50,163 nucleotides of DNA from Halolactibacillus halophilus (GCF_900115605.1 NZ_FOXC01000019.1:1-50163); one strand, 5' to 3'; shown: positions 32,010 through 41,399, counted from the stretch's first letter. Notes: generated from the letters alone by a model not told the origin. Made by a program: numbers and translations.

Positions 32010-32939
32010 TTAAGTGGAGGGGAATTGACGGTCAAAGGTGTTCGTAAGCCACTTGAAAATATCTTCTGTTACTTCCGCTCGATTTGTCTCAAACAACATC
32101 TCATGACGGCCACCCGGATAAAAATAAGTATCTACCGACTGTACCCCTGCTTGTTTATAATCAGCTGCTATTTTTTTAATCCCCTTAGAGAAATCACCAA
32201 CTGGGTCATCATCGCCACTGATCAGTAAAATAGGCGTGGCTTTATTAATTTTATTTACTTCTGTTTGTTTATGCAGGCGCTCAATGCCTGTCAACATGTC
32301 ATGAAAAAATTGACTGGTCGCTACATAGCCACTTAGCGGGTCTTCTTCATAAGCTTTCACGCTACTCTCATCACGTGAGAGCCAGCTGCCACGATCTTTA
32401 AACTGCTTTTGATACTGGCCAAAACTCAATGAATCAATCAACTTACTTCGGTGGGTTTTACCAAATAGTTTTGTTTCAATCAAACTGACGAGTTGGCCCG
32501 CCTTACCCTTAACGCCTTGATGATAGCCGGTACCGGTCAAAATAACCGCGTCACTTTCATTTGGATAGCGCTCAATAAAGCGTCTCACTAAAAAAGACCC
32601 CATTGAATGCCCCATCACGACTTTCGGTGTCGCTGGATAGTCTTTTTTAATCAAGTCACTGACAAGCATGAGATCATCGACCGCTTTTTCAAAGCCATTA
32701 TGGTCATCATAATGACCCAGCACCCCGTTCTTTTCTGCTGTCTTTCCGTGTCCCCGGTGGTCATGCGCAAAGACGAAGATATCTCGTTCCAACAAGTAGT
32801 TGAAAAAATCTTGATACCGTCCCGCATGTTCACCCATTCCGTGCGCAAATTGAAGAATCAGTTTTGGTGTTCGTTCATTTGTATACCGGTATAAATGAAG
32901 TAATGTTTGATCTTTACTCGTTAAAAAGGTTGTGTCCAT
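32010..32939 (-). CDS. Alpha/beta hydrolase, lysophospholipase/monoacylglycerol lipase-like
   Basis: The 309-residue cytoplasmic serine hydrolase has an HGMGEHAGRY oxyanion region (about residues 33-42), AHDHRGHGKT (about 58-67) and the nucleophile elbow GHSMGS (about 110-115). The acid and base are probably in SGDDDPVGD and YPGGRHE (about 240 and 278). These motifs are those of the Hydrolase_4/monoacylglycerol lipase group, which cleave monoacylglycerols or lysolipids. It lies 12 nt downstream of dhaQ on the same strand, so it may be cotranscribed with dhaS-dhaQ. A link between lipid-derived glycerol and the dha genes is then possible but unproven. Confidence 0.86.
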   Translation of the reverse strand: MDTTFLTSKDQTLLHLYRYTNERTPKLILQFAHGMGEHAGRYQDFFNYLLERDIFVFAHDHRGHGKTAEKNGVLGHYDDHNGFEKAVDDLMLVSDLIKKDYPATPKVVMGHSMGSFLVRRFIERYPNESDAVILTGTGYHQGVKGKAGQLVSLIETKLFGKTHRSKLIDSLSFGQYQKQFKDRGSWLSRDESSVKAYEEDPLSGYVATSQFFHDMLTGIERLHKQTEVNKINKATPILLISGDDDPVGDFSKGIKKIAADYKQAGVQSVDTYFYPGGRHEMLFETNRAEVTEDIFKWLTNTFDRQFPST

Positions 32940-32951
32940 TGTTGTCTCCTC

Positions 32952-33935
32952 CTACCAGTGACTCACATCAACCGGTGCCTGTAGGGCGGTGGTGATTGAT
33001 GGGTCTGTTATTTTTAAACATGTTAACGATAGCCCCTGCATGTTGTAAGATGATAATTGTGTGCCTGTTTTCAGAAAATCAATCACAATCTTATCAAGTG
33101 CCGCCAAGCGTCTCACGTCATTGGCAAACACATATTGTTCGAGTAACGGTGTTGCGCCGAGACCATTAATTAAAAAGGCATAATGTTCACCTGGTTTAAA
33201 TTGATGTAAGTGCTTGAGTTTATTGTACAGCTCAATCGCCAGTTGTTCTGAGGATTGAAATGGTTCTTTTCGATAACCTTTCTCACCGTGAATCCCGACG
33301 CCAAAATAAACTTCATCTTTAGCTAACGTGAAAAACGGTGCTGTCTCTGGCAGTTCAGCTGAAGATAAAGCGACACCTAAAGTGAAAAGATGCGGTGAGA
33401 TGTCTTGTGCAATCTTTGTTAATTCTTGTAACGACTTACCTTGTTGATTAAAAAAACCAAGGATTTTATGCATCAATACGGTACCGGCAACCCCGCGTTT
33501 ACGCTTTGAATACGTTGTTTTATTGTCAATTGATACGTCATCACTGACAATCACCAGCTCGACGGTATGACCGAGTTTTTCTGCTTGTCGCTTGGCTTCA
33601 GTAAATACTTCAACGTCACTCGCAAAGTTTTTAACAATCAGACAAACACCACCGCCAGCATCCGTTAACTGAATGGCTCGTAAAATAGCATCTGGAAATG
33701 GTGGGGTGAAAAGTTCTCCACTCACACTCGCTGTAAGCATGCCCCTACCGACATAACCGAAGTGAGCCGGCTCGTGGCCACTGCCCCCACCAGAAATTAA
33801 ACTCACCCCGGTTGTCTTTGGGGTGTAAATAATGTGGTGCTCGGTGTCAATCTTTACCCGCGATTGATGTTCAGCTTGATAAGCTGACAACATCGATTCG
33901 ACCGCTGTTTGTTTATGATTTAAAATGTGTTTCAT
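32952..33935 (-). CDS. dhaQ: DhaQ, dihydroxyacetone-binding coactivator (DhaK paralog)
   Basis: The 327-residue protein is a DhaK-fold paralog of the dhaK product encoded at 35858, with SGGGSGHEPAHFGYVG and the dihydroxyacetone-binding histidine in GVGIHGEKGY retained. In Lactococcus, DhaQ binds dihydroxyacetone and works with the TetR-family DhaS to activate the kinase operon rather than acting as a kinase subunit. The call rests on that precedent: it overlaps the dhaS stop by an ATGA junction and is divergent from gldA-dhaKLM. Several positions differ from DhaK (for example SVSGELFTPPFPD). Confidence 0.85.
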   Translation of the reverse strand: MKHILNHKQTAVESMLSAYQAEHQSRVKIDTEHHIIYTPKTTGVSLISGGGSGHEPAHFGYVGRGMLTASVSGELFTPPFPDAILRAIQLTDAGGGVCLIVKNFASDVEVFTEAKRQAEKLGHTVELVIVSDDVSIDNKTTYSKRKRGVAGTVLMHKILGFFNQQGKSLQELTKIAQDISPHLFTLGVALSSAELPETAPFFTLAKDEVYFGVGIHGEKGYRKEPFQSSEQLAIELYNKLKHLHQFKPGEHYAFLINGLGATPLLEQYVFANDVRRLAALDKIVIDFLKTGTQLSSYNMQGLSLTCLKITDPSITTALQAPVDVSHW

Positions 33936-34492
33936 TGTGTTTCCTCGCTTTCGTGTGATGAAATCTTCAGTTGTTCATCAAGTAAGCCGTAGACGATGTC
34001 CCGCATGGCCTCAGGTGAAATCGTACAGCCTGATGTTAACCAGTCCTTTGTCATGCCGACAAAACCATGAGCAAAGAATTTAGCTTGATAATCAAGTTGG
34101 TCCCTTGATGTGTGATGACTGAGAGCTTTGATCACATAGGTGAATAAACCATGTAGTTCATGAAACAAGTAATCACCAAAATCATTTTGTTCGGTGATAC
34201 TTAAGGCGTTTTTATAGAAGGTTTGATGGTCATAGAAATAGCGAAACAATTGATATAAAATCGTATCCCAACGCTCATAATCTAAAAAATCCGCAATCTG
34301 TTCTTTCGTATCCGATTGATAAATCCAGGCCAGAAGCTCATATTTATCCTGGAAATGATAATAAAACGTTTGCCGACGCATGTCACATTGCTTCATAATA
34401 TCTGAGACCGAAATCTTTTGAAACGGTTTTAGCTTCATTAACTCTTTTAGTGCTTGTGCAATCATTTTTTGTGTAATGATTGAAGTTGTCAT
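33932..34492 (-). CDS. dhaS: DhaS, TetR-family activator of the dha operon
   Basis: The 186-residue protein has an N-terminal TetR DNA-binding domain (about 1-50; FQKISVSDIMKQCDMRRQTFYYHFQ, split here only for length by the usual HTH) and a helical C-terminal domain. It matches the DhaS type that partners DhaQ. ATG 34492 is preferred, 8 nt after AGGTAGGG; ATG 34498 and GTG 34501 are alternatives. It should activate gldA-dhaKLM when DhaQ carries dihydroxyacetone, probably by binding the palindrome at 34560-34579. Confidence 0.85.
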   Translation of the reverse strand: MTTSIITQKMIAQALKELMKLKPFQKISVSDIMKQCDMRRQTFYYHFQDKYELLAWIYQSDTKEQIADFLDYERWDTILYQLFRYFYDHQTFYKNALSITEQNDFGDYLFHELHGLFTYVIKALSHHTSRDQLDYQAKFFAHGFVGMTKDWLTSGCTISPEAMRDIVYGLLDEQLKISSHESEETQ

Positions 34493-34559
34493 TGGCATCA
34501 CCCTACCTATAGTGTAGCCGAAAATAACAGTCTGATAAAGAAAAAAATCAGGCTATTTT

Positions 34560-34579
34560 GACAAAAAAACTTTTTTGTC
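34560..34579. promoter_or_regulatory. Candidate DhaS operator
   Basis: GACAAAAAA-AC-TTTTTTGTC is a perfect inverted repeat with 9-bp arms. It is centred about 47 nt before the expected transcription start of gldA, a position that suits activation. The GACA/TGTC ends resemble the GGACACAT/ATTTGTCC operator known for lactococcal DhaS. Confidence 0.6.
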
Positions 34580-34586
34580 CGTTTTA

Positions 34587-34610
34587 AATGAAGCGTTTTC
34601 ATTCTACAAT
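34587..34610 (+). promoter_or_regulatory. cre-like palindrome and -10 of the gldA-dhaKLM operon
   Basis: AATGAAGCGTTTTCATT (34587-34603) is a cre-like palindrome one base shorter than consensus. TACAAT at 34605-34610 is the likely -10. No good -35 stands 17 nt upstream, which fits activator dependence. Confidence 0.5.
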
Positions 34611-34678
34611 AAGGGTATAGATTAAAGTGTTACCAAAACCAATCATCGCGATTGGAAAAATTCTTTAGGAGGATTCAC

Positions 34679-35785
34679 ATGGATAAAATTTTTGTTAGCC
34701 CGAGTCGTTACATTCAAGGAAAAGATTTACTTAATCACACGGGTCAGTATTTAACTCACTTCGGACAGAACTTACTCGTCTTAGCTGATGAATTTGTGCA
34801 AGAAATTGCGGCTGATACATTGGTTAGTAACTTAGAAAATGATTTTACGGTCACAAAAGTAACTTTTAACGGTGAATGTTCAATGAAAGAAATAAACCGC
34901 GTCTCTGATATCGGAAAAGACAAGGCTGTTGATGCCGTCATCGGTATTGGTGCTGGTAAAGCGCTTGATACTGCCAAAGCGGCGGCGAATAACTTAAATG
35001 TGCCGGTAGTTATTTTTCCAACACTCGCTTCAACTGATGCGCCAACGTCTGGCTTATCGGTTGTCTACACTGAAGCAGGGGCATTTGAACAATATTTATT
35101 CTATAAAAAGAACCCAGATCTTGTGTTAATGGATACATCAATCATCGCAAAAGCACCAAGCCGTATGCTGGCTTCTGGTATTTCTGATGCGCTTGCGACG
35201 CTTGTTGAGGCACGTGCTGTTAAACAAAAAAATGGTGAAACAATGAGTGGTGGAAAAGCAACAATCGCCGGTTACGCGATTGCGGAAAAATGTGAAGCGG
35301 TGTTATTTGATTACGCTCTTCTTGCTTATGAAGCAAATAAACAACAAATTGTTACCCCAGCACTAGATGCGATTGTTGAAGCAAATACACTTTTAAGCGG
35401 ACTCGGATTTGAAGATTCAGGTCTAGCGGCAGCCCATGCGATTCACAATGGTTTTACCGCAGTTGAAGGAGATATTCACCATCTATCACACGGGGAGAAA
35501 GTGGCTTATGGTACGATGACGCAACTCGTGTTAGAAAATAAACCACAAACGGAAATCGAACGCTATCTTGATTTATATTTGGCGCTTGATTTACCGGTCA
35601 CATTAGAAGCGGTACATCTAGATAAAGTGAGTGATGAAGACTTATATAACATCGGTGAACTCGCAACGAAACCAGATGAAACGATGAAGAATATGCCGTT
35701 TACGGTAACGCCAGACGATGTCGTCCAGGCGATTAAAGCAGTTGATGCTTATGCGAAAGCGTATATGAAAAAGCGCGGTGAATAA
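34679..35785 (+). CDS. gldA: Glycerol dehydrogenase
   Basis: The 368-residue iron/zinc-type alcohol dehydrogenase family protein oxidises glycerol to dihydroxyacetone with NAD. Visible motifs are GIGAGKALDTAKA (NAD loop, about residues 91-103), FPTLASTDAPTSGLSV, metal ligands D168-region in SGISDALAT, HAIHNG and HLSHGEKVAYG. ATG 34679 has AGGAGG 6 nt upstream; the longer frame to 34652 does not. It is the first gene of gldA-dhaK-dhaL-dhaM, so its product goes straight to the kinase. Confidence 0.93.
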   Translation: MDKIFVSPSRYIQGKDLLNHTGQYLTHFGQNLLVLADEFVQEIAADTLVSNLENDFTVTKVTFNGECSMKEINRVSDIGKDKAVDAVIGIGAGKALDTAKAAANNLNVPVVIFPTLASTDAPTSGLSVVYTEAGAFEQYLFYKKNPDLVLMDTSIIAKAPSRMLASGISDALATLVEARAVKQKNGETMSGGKATIAGYAIAEKCEAVLFDYALLAYEANKQQIVTPALDAIVEANTLLSGLGFEDSGLAAAHAIHNGFTAVEGDIHHLSHGEKVAYGTMTQLVLENKPQTEIERYLDLYLALDLPVTLEAVHLDKVSDEDLYNIGELATKPDETMKNMPFTVTPDDVVQAIKAVDAYAKAYMKKRGE

Positions 35786-35811
35786 TAGAAATATGTGAAT
35801 TAGAAAAAACT

Positions 35812-35835
35812 AGCCGGGACCAATAGGTCTCGGCT
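35812..35835 (+). repeat. Intercistronic hairpin between gldA and dhaK
   Basis: AGCCGGGACC (35812-35821) pairs with GGTCTCGGCT (35826-35835), one G-U, with an AATA tetraloop and no T-run. It probably modulates or processes the transcript rather than ending it. Confidence 0.65.
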
Positions 35836-35857
35836 GAATCATCTAGGAGGACAAACA

Positions 35858-36838
35858 ATGAAGAAAATAATCAACGAACCGCATGCGGTTGTCGATGAGT
35901 TATTAGAAGGAATGCTACTTGCTCATAGTGACTTTCTTACGGGTATTACGGATACGCGGGTTGTGATTGAGAAAGAAAAACGAGCGACTGTTGGGTTAGT
36001 TTCAGGTGGAGGCAGTGGTCATGAACCAGCGCACGCCGGATTTGTAGGCGATGGCATGTTACGTGCAGCGGTACTCGGTGAAATGTTCACCTCACCGACA
36101 CCTGATCAAATCTTTGAAGCGATTAAAGCGAGTGACACTGGACACGGGGTGTTACTGATTGTTAAAAACTACACGGGTGACGTGATGAACTTTGATATGG
36201 CGAAAGAAATGGCCGAAATGGAAGACATCGCCGTTGAGTCAGTGCTTGTTGATGACGATATTGCGGTTGAAGATAGTACGTATACCGCGGGTAAACGTGG
36301 CGTCGCAGGGACCGTTCTTGTTCATAAAATTTTAGGCCACTATGCCCGCGAAGGAAAAACGCTCACGGAATTAAAAGAATTAGGTGAAAGACTCACTGCT
36401 CATATCGATACGCTCGGTGTTGCTTTAACCGGTGCAACGGTGCCTGAAGTTGGTAAACCAGGCTTCACACTAGCAGAGAATGAAATGGAATATGGTGTTG
36501 GGATTCACGGTGAGCCGGGGTATCGCCGGAGTGAATTAAAACAAAGTCGTGCGATCGCAAATGAATTGGTCACGAAGTTAATGGAAACAAAAACAGACAC
36601 GAAGAAGATTGGTTTGTTGGTGAATGGGCTCGGTGCGACCCCACTTCAAGAGCTGTATGTCTTTTACCGGGATGTTGTCCATGAACTGAAAAATTATGAC
36701 GTTGAGATTGTGTTTCAAAAGATTGGTGATTTTATGACGTCCATTGATATGGCTGGGTTATCACTAACGGTGATTGACTTAGACAGTGACACATATCAAG
36801 CCGCACTCACTTCACCGGTCGATGTCTTGAATTGGTAA
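35858..36838 (+). CDS. dhaK: Dihydroxyacetone kinase subunit DhaK
   Basis: The 326-residue substrate-binding subunit of the PEP-dependent dihydroxyacetone kinase holds the substrate covalently on the histidine in GVGIHGEPGYRR (near residue 213). GLVSGGGSGHEPAHAGFVG (about 47-65) forms the other side of the pocket. It has a TAGGAGG ribosome binding site and dhaL follows 13 nt later. Confidence 0.95.
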   Translation: MKKIINEPHAVVDELLEGMLLAHSDFLTGITDTRVVIEKEKRATVGLVSGGGSGHEPAHAGFVGDGMLRAAVLGEMFTSPTPDQIFEAIKASDTGHGVLLIVKNYTGDVMNFDMAKEMAEMEDIAVESVLVDDDIAVEDSTYTAGKRGVAGTVLVHKILGHYAREGKTLTELKELGERLTAHIDTLGVALTGATVPEVGKPGFTLAENEMEYGVGIHGEPGYRRSELKQSRAIANELVTKLMETKTDTKKIGLLVNGLGATPLQELYVFYRDVVHELKNYDVEIVFQKIGDFMTSIDMAGLSLTVIDLDSDTYQAALTSPVDVLNW

Positions 36839-36851
36839 GGAGGAAATAAAA

Positions 36852-37436
36852 ATGGAATTAACACATGAACAAGCAAAAAGGTGGCTATTAAACTTTCATC
36901 AGAAAGTGACGGACAATAAAGCCTACTTAAGTGAACTAGACCAAGCGATTGGGGACGGGGACCATGGCTCTAATATGGCCCGTGGGACAGAAGCAGTAAA
37001 AGACAAGCTCGGGAGTGTTACAGAGGATAGTCTCGAGGCGGTATTAAAACAAGCGGCGATGGCACTGATTAGTAAAGTCGGTGGTGCCTCGGGTCCATTG
37101 TACGGCTCAGCTTTTATGGCAATGGCCAAAACCGCAAAAGAAACAAGTGAGTTAAGCACGTTAATTGAGGCGGGTCTTGACGGAATTAAACACCGGGGGA
37201 AAGCAGATGTTGGTGATAAGACAATGATTGATATGTGGCAACCCGTCACATCGGCCTTACATGAAGATGACTTAACTGAGGTCACCATTGACCAAGCGCT
37301 AGAAGATGTTAAACCACTTAAAGCGAAAAAAGGCCGGGCATCCTATGTCGGTGAGCGCTCAATGGGTGCACTTGACCCAGGAGCTGTCTCAAGCGGCTAT
37401 CTCTTTACTGCCCTGATTGAGGAGGTGCTCGCATGA
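36852..37436 (+). CDS. dhaL: Dihydroxyacetone kinase subunit DhaL
   Basis: The 194-residue ADP-binding subunit passes phosphate from DhaM to dihydroxyacetone on DhaK. The magnesium/ADP motif AIGDGDHGSNMARG (about residues 28-41) supplies the three Asp-type ligands, and GGASGPLYG and GKADVGDKTMID are further nucleotide contacts. AAGGAGG precedes the ATG. The end overlaps dhaM by an ATGA. Confidence 0.95.
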   Translation: MELTHEQAKRWLLNFHQKVTDNKAYLSELDQAIGDGDHGSNMARGTEAVKDKLGSVTEDSLEAVLKQAAMALISKVGGASGPLYGSAFMAMAKTAKETSELSTLIEAGLDGIKHRGKADVGDKTMIDMWQPVTSALHEDDLTEVTIDQALEDVKPLKAKKGRASYVGERSMGALDPGAVSSGYLFTALIEEVLA

Positions 37437-37801
37437 CTTTAGGCATTGTTGTAGCATCACACGTCGACCACATCGCTGAAGGTGTTCACCGGTTACTAAA
37501 AGAAAGTGCGCCAGATGTGTCAATCACTTATGCTGGTGGGACTGATGACGGCGAGGTTGGTTCGAGTTATGCGTTAATTGAAGCCGCAATTGAACAAAAT
37601 GACAGTGATACGTTGTATTGTTTCTATGACTTAGGTAGTGCCAAGATGACACTCGAGATGGTCAGTGAAATGACCGATAAAGATGTGACTATTATCGATG
37701 CTGCCTTCATAGAAGGAGCCTACACAGCTTGTGCCTTGATTCAAGGGGGCTATAAACAAGCAGAGATTGACGACCAGCTTGAGCCGTTAAAAGTTAAGTG
37801 A
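37433..37801 (+). CDS. dhaM: Dihydroxyacetone kinase phosphotransfer subunit DhaM (EIIA-Man domain only)
   Basis: The 122-residue protein is a single mannose-type EIIA domain that takes phosphate from HPr and gives it to DhaL. The active histidine is in VVASHVDHIAEG (first His, about residue 9). GGTDDGEVGSS and FYDLGSAKM match the fold. It lacks the HPr and EI-like extensions of E. coli DhaM, as usual in Firmicutes. Last gene of the operon. Confidence 0.93.
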   Translation: MTLGIVVASHVDHIAEGVHRLLKESAPDVSITYAGGTDDGEVGSSYALIEAAIEQNDSDTLYCFYDLGSAKMTLEMVSEMTDKDVTIIDAAFIEGAYTACALIQGGYKQAEIDDQLEPLKVK

Positions 37802-37830
37802 CACCTGTTTTTAAATAGTAAGCTAGCAAG

Positions 37831-37858
37831 GCGAAGGGAACGCTCACCTTCGCTTTTT
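37831..37858 (+). terminator. Rho-independent terminator after dhaM
   Basis: GCGAAGG (37831-37837) pairs with CCTTCGC (37847-37853), followed by T5. Confidence 0.85.
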
Positions 37859-37985
37859 CACTGTATCAACATCACCCAATCACCTGAGTAGTATGGTAGA
37901 AAAAAGGAGGAAATGGTGGGGGCTGGGTGACGAGAAACCAATGATCTGAAAACGCATCTTTAGTATGCTGGTCATGTAAAAATCG

Positions 37986-37994
37986 TGCTATACT
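37986..37994 (+). promoter_or_regulatory. Extended -10 promoter of the YesN/YesM-type genes
   Basis: TGC directly before TATACT (37989-37994), 35 nt before the start codon. No convincing -35. Confidence 0.5.
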
Positions 37995-38028
37995 AGAAAA
38001 GAGTTTTTGTATACGGGGAGGCGTTATT

Positions 38029-39531
38029 ATGCATGAGTCACTGACAAAAGTATTGATAGTCGACGATGAACGGTTAATCAGACAAGGCATCTTGCATTAT
38101 ATTAACTGGCAAAAAGAAGGATTTGAAGTCATCGGTGAAGCTTCAAATGGTGAGGAAGCACGCGTCTTGATTGATGAGTTAGAACCCGATATTGTCATCA
38201 CCGATATTGTGATGCCGGTCATGAATGGGACAGAACTAATTAAAGCGATTAAAGCTGAGTACCCAACCATTGAAGTAATTGTCTTAAGCAGTTATGCCGA
38301 TTTTGATTATGTAAGAGATACCTTTAAACATGGTGTGAGTGATTATATATTAAAGCCTAAACTTGATGGTGAGGTGTTGTTAGAGACATTAAAGCGGGTA
38401 GAAAAAACAGTGGCCTTAAAAGGCCATGCATCAAAACCAGATAAACCAGATGTTTCACTTAAGGAAAAAATAGAAAAGGTCTTAAAAAAGTATCACCATG
38501 AGTCAGACATAGCTGAGCTTGATCTATACTTAGCTGGAAGAGACTTTATGTTTGTTGAAGTGAGGCGGTCAGATTTTTCAAATGAAATGCCGCTGCAATC
38601 AATTGAGCGTCTCACAGCGCTAGATTCAATTGAATTAGAACAAGATGACCACCATACGCTTTATCTCGTTTATGGTGACGCTATCGTGTTAAATGAAGCA
38701 ATATCAAAAGCTACTGAAGCGATGGACGTAAGCGCAATGAGTTTACTTCAGTCCACAAACAGTGACCAGGCAGGTAACCTCGCACGTTTATATGACGAAA
38801 TTAAATTATTACGCCGCTATCATTTCTTTTTATCTGAACAAGTGCGTCTTCAATTTGAGGATTTGCCACCACACGAACCGTGTGAGAAGCCATTTGATTT
38901 GAGTATCTTCTTGACGCTCTTTAAACAAGAAAAATTCGACGTCACCTTGCGCTATCTTGATGACTATTTAATGCGGGTAAAACACGCCTATCAATCAGAA
39001 CCGAATGAAGTCAAGAATTTACTCGGTAATATTGTTTTCAATATGGTTGTCGTTCTTACTGAAACGGCTGGAAATCACGATCACTTCGAACAGAAAAAGT
39101 ATCAATACTTTAATGCGATTAATCATAGTGCAACACTTATTGAAGCGTCTTTTCATTTCCAACAGTTTTACAATGAATTGACTGAAGCCTTATCTGTTAC
39201 TACAAAAGAAGAGGATCATTTAACCCAACTCCTCGCCTATATTGATAACCATTACAGTGAACCATTGTCACTAACTGATTTAAGTGCCCATTTTCATTTT
39301 AATCCGTCGTACTTATCCAGTTATTTTTCTCAGCACTTAAATAAAGGCTTTAGTGACTACTTAACCGATGTTAGAATCGCTAAGGCAAAAGAACTGTTAG
39401 AAAGTCCTGATTTAACGATTGCGGACGTCGGTAGTATGGTCGGTTATCACGACCATAGCTATTTCTGTAAGGTATTTAAAAAGAAAACAAAGCAATCACC
39501 TAGTCGCTACCGGAAAGAAGCTAAGCGATGA
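38029..39531 (+). CDS. YesN-type response regulator with AraC DNA-binding domain
   Basis: The 500-residue protein has an N-terminal receiver domain (about 5-125; KVLIVDDERLIRQG, phospho-acceptor D59 in ITDIVMPVMNG, Lys in ILKPK), a long linker domain, and a C-terminal AraC pair of HTH motifs (about 400-498, ending ...DHSYFCKVFKKKTKQSPSRY). It pairs with the overlapping sensor kinase gene and most likely activates the galactoside ABC transporter genes immediately downstream. GGGGAGG lies 7 nt before the ATG. Confidence 0.92.
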   Translation: MHESLTKVLIVDDERLIRQGILHYINWQKEGFEVIGEASNGEEARVLIDELEPDIVITDIVMPVMNGTELIKAIKAEYPTIEVIVLSSYADFDYVRDTFKHGVSDYILKPKLDGEVLLETLKRVEKTVALKGHASKPDKPDVSLKEKIEKVLKKYHHESDIAELDLYLAGRDFMFVEVRRSDFSNEMPLQSIERLTALDSIELEQDDHHTLYLVYGDAIVLNEAISKATEAMDVSAMSLLQSTNSDQAGNLARLYDEIKLLRRYHFFLSEQVRLQFEDLPPHEPCEKPFDLSIFLTLFKQEKFDVTLRYLDDYLMRVKHAYQSEPNEVKNLLGNIVFNMVVVLTETAGNHDHFEQKKYQYFNAINHSATLIEASFHFQQFYNELTEALSVTTKEEDHLTQLLAYIDNHYSEPLSLTDLSAHFHFNPSYLSSYFSQHLNKGFSDYLTDVRIAKAKELLESPDLTIADVGSMVGYHDHSYFCKVFKKKTKQSPSRYRKEAKR

Positions 39532-41297
39532 GTACGCTATTATTTAATTTAAAAGATTGGCTCTACCGGAATGGGTTATTTCTTAAAGTGTTCGGGGTGA
39601 CGTTACTTAGTGTGATTTTAGTCGCGATTTTGATTAGTGTCAGTACGCTTAGAATTTCAACGACGTACTTTATGGATACATTCAGTCTCACAAATGAACG
39701 CATTATCTCAGAATCAAAGCGCCGATTTGATGACTATACGTCTGCTGTTGTTAGTGCACTTCAGGATGTAGAGAGTTCAGGTACAATCAAGCGTGTGTTA
39801 GCAATTGACGAGACTTCTTCGATTAATCATGCCCAAAATGCTTATGACATTGTCACAGAAATTCGCCGCATCTACGAGCGGATTCAGCCAGAAGGGGCGA
39901 ATTTGATGGTACTTGGTCCATATGAGGATTTATATAATATGAATTACTCCTACTGGCCAGTGACTTATGACCAATTATCAAGCTGGTCGTTCAACAACAA
40001 ATTAACAACTGAACCAAATAGTATCCATTATGCGATGGTAGAAACAGACAATGAGCCACTCATTGTTGCCGGTAAAGCGCTCACCAACCAGTTTACCTCA
40101 GGCACTTATGGCTTTAGTTATGTCGCAATTAAAGAAAAAGAACTACGAACCTTTTATGAAGGCTATACGACAAAAGAAAACTCGATGGTCCTACTGAATA
40201 AAGAAGGCGTCGTGTTATCAAGTAATCAATCCAGTTGGGTAGGGAACAAACTTGACCAGTTAAAAATAATGATTGAACGTGATCCACTGACGAGTGAACT
40301 GACAGAGAGCGTGTCGATTTACGGGACAGACTATCATGTATTAATGGCCTATATTACGGGTCTTGATATGTATTTAGTCAATCTAATCGACCAAGAGACG
40401 ATTGTTGGTAATCTGATCAACACAAAAGAACTTGTGCTGATTATGACCGGGATTGTTTTGGTTGCTACGATCTTATCGTGGCTGATTTCTCGTCACATTA
40501 CCTTATCACTGACCCGGTTAGTGAGACAGATTGCAAAGTTAAATAAACATAACTTTACCAGAAGATTAAAAGAAGAAGGTGGCTATGAGTCGACCCAAAT
40601 CGCGCGAGCGTTTAACTATACGCTCGATGAGCTCGACCAATACGTGACGGTCGTTGTAGAATCTCAAAAGAAGCAGCGTGACGCTGAACTCCGGGCGCTC
40701 CAACACCAAATCAATCCGCACTTTTTATACAATACACTGACGACAGTCAAGTTTATGGTGCGCCATGAACAGACAGATGAAGCAATTGAGACAATCCATG
40801 CCTTAATTAATTTGCTTCAAAATACGTTAGGTGAAGTCGGTGAAACGGTCACGGTTGAACAAGAGTTAGATAATATGAAGCATTACGTAAAAATCAATCA
40901 AGCCCGTTACGGTGACCAAATCAGGGTGAATTTCTTTGTGGCGCCGGATGTTTATCAGTATCACTTACCTAAGCTCGTGTTACAGCCGTTTATTGAAAAT
41001 GCCTTTTTCCATGCTTTTAATGAAAAGAAAACAGGGTTTATTCAAATCATGATCCGAAAACAAGGCGAGGATCTTTACTGTGAAGTGACAGATGATGGCG
41101 ACGGGATGACCCTCTCAAAAGAACAATTCCCTTATGTTGTGAACCATAAGAGACAAATGTTTTCTGGGATCGGCATGAAAAATGTTCAAGAGCGGATTCA
41201 TTTACTGTACGGGAATCAGTACGACGTTACCGTCAAGAGTGAACCCGGCCAGGGCACACGTGTGATTGTCACCTTACCGCTACTTAAAAAAACGTGA
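39528..41297 (+). CDS. YesM-type sensor histidine kinase
   Basis: The 589-residue membrane kinase has TM1 at about residues 18-40, a large extracellular sensor (about 41-300), TM2 at about 303-322, HAMP, and a HisKA_7-type kinase core with H398 in QHQINPHFLYNTL. An ATPase domain follows (N-box LQPFIENAFFHAF, G-boxes DDGDGM and GIGMKNVQERI). It overlaps the response-regulator stop by an ATGA junction. In related systems the kinase senses an extracellular oligosaccharide, often via the binding protein. The signal here is probably a galactoside. Confidence 0.92.
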   Translation: MSTLLFNLKDWLYRNGLFLKVFGVTLLSVILVAILISVSTLRISTTYFMDTFSLTNERIISESKRRFDDYTSAVVSALQDVESSGTIKRVLAIDETSSINHAQNAYDIVTEIRRIYERIQPEGANLMVLGPYEDLYNMNYSYWPVTYDQLSSWSFNNKLTTEPNSIHYAMVETDNEPLIVAGKALTNQFTSGTYGFSYVAIKEKELRTFYEGYTTKENSMVLLNKEGVVLSSNQSSWVGNKLDQLKIMIERDPLTSELTESVSIYGTDYHVLMAYITGLDMYLVNLIDQETIVGNLINTKELVLIMTGIVLVATILSWLISRHITLSLTRLVRQIAKLNKHNFTRRLKEEGGYESTQIARAFNYTLDELDQYVTVVVESQKKQRDAELRALQHQINPHFLYNTLTTVKFMVRHEQTDEAIETIHALINLLQNTLGEVGETVTVEQELDNMKHYVKINQARYGDQIRVNFFVAPDVYQYHLPKLVLQPFIENAFFHAFNEKKTGFIQIMIRKQGEDLYCEVTDDGDGMTLSKEQFPYVVNHKRQMFSGIGMKNVQERIHLLYGNQYDVTVKSEPGQGTRVIVTLPLLKKT

Positions 41298-41399
41298 AAC
41301 GAATCACGTGATATAAAAATAGTCCAACTTCTAAAGAAAAGACAAGTAAGGAAGAAAAAAGACTGTCGTACTATCTAAAAATTCGACTAAGTGTTATCT

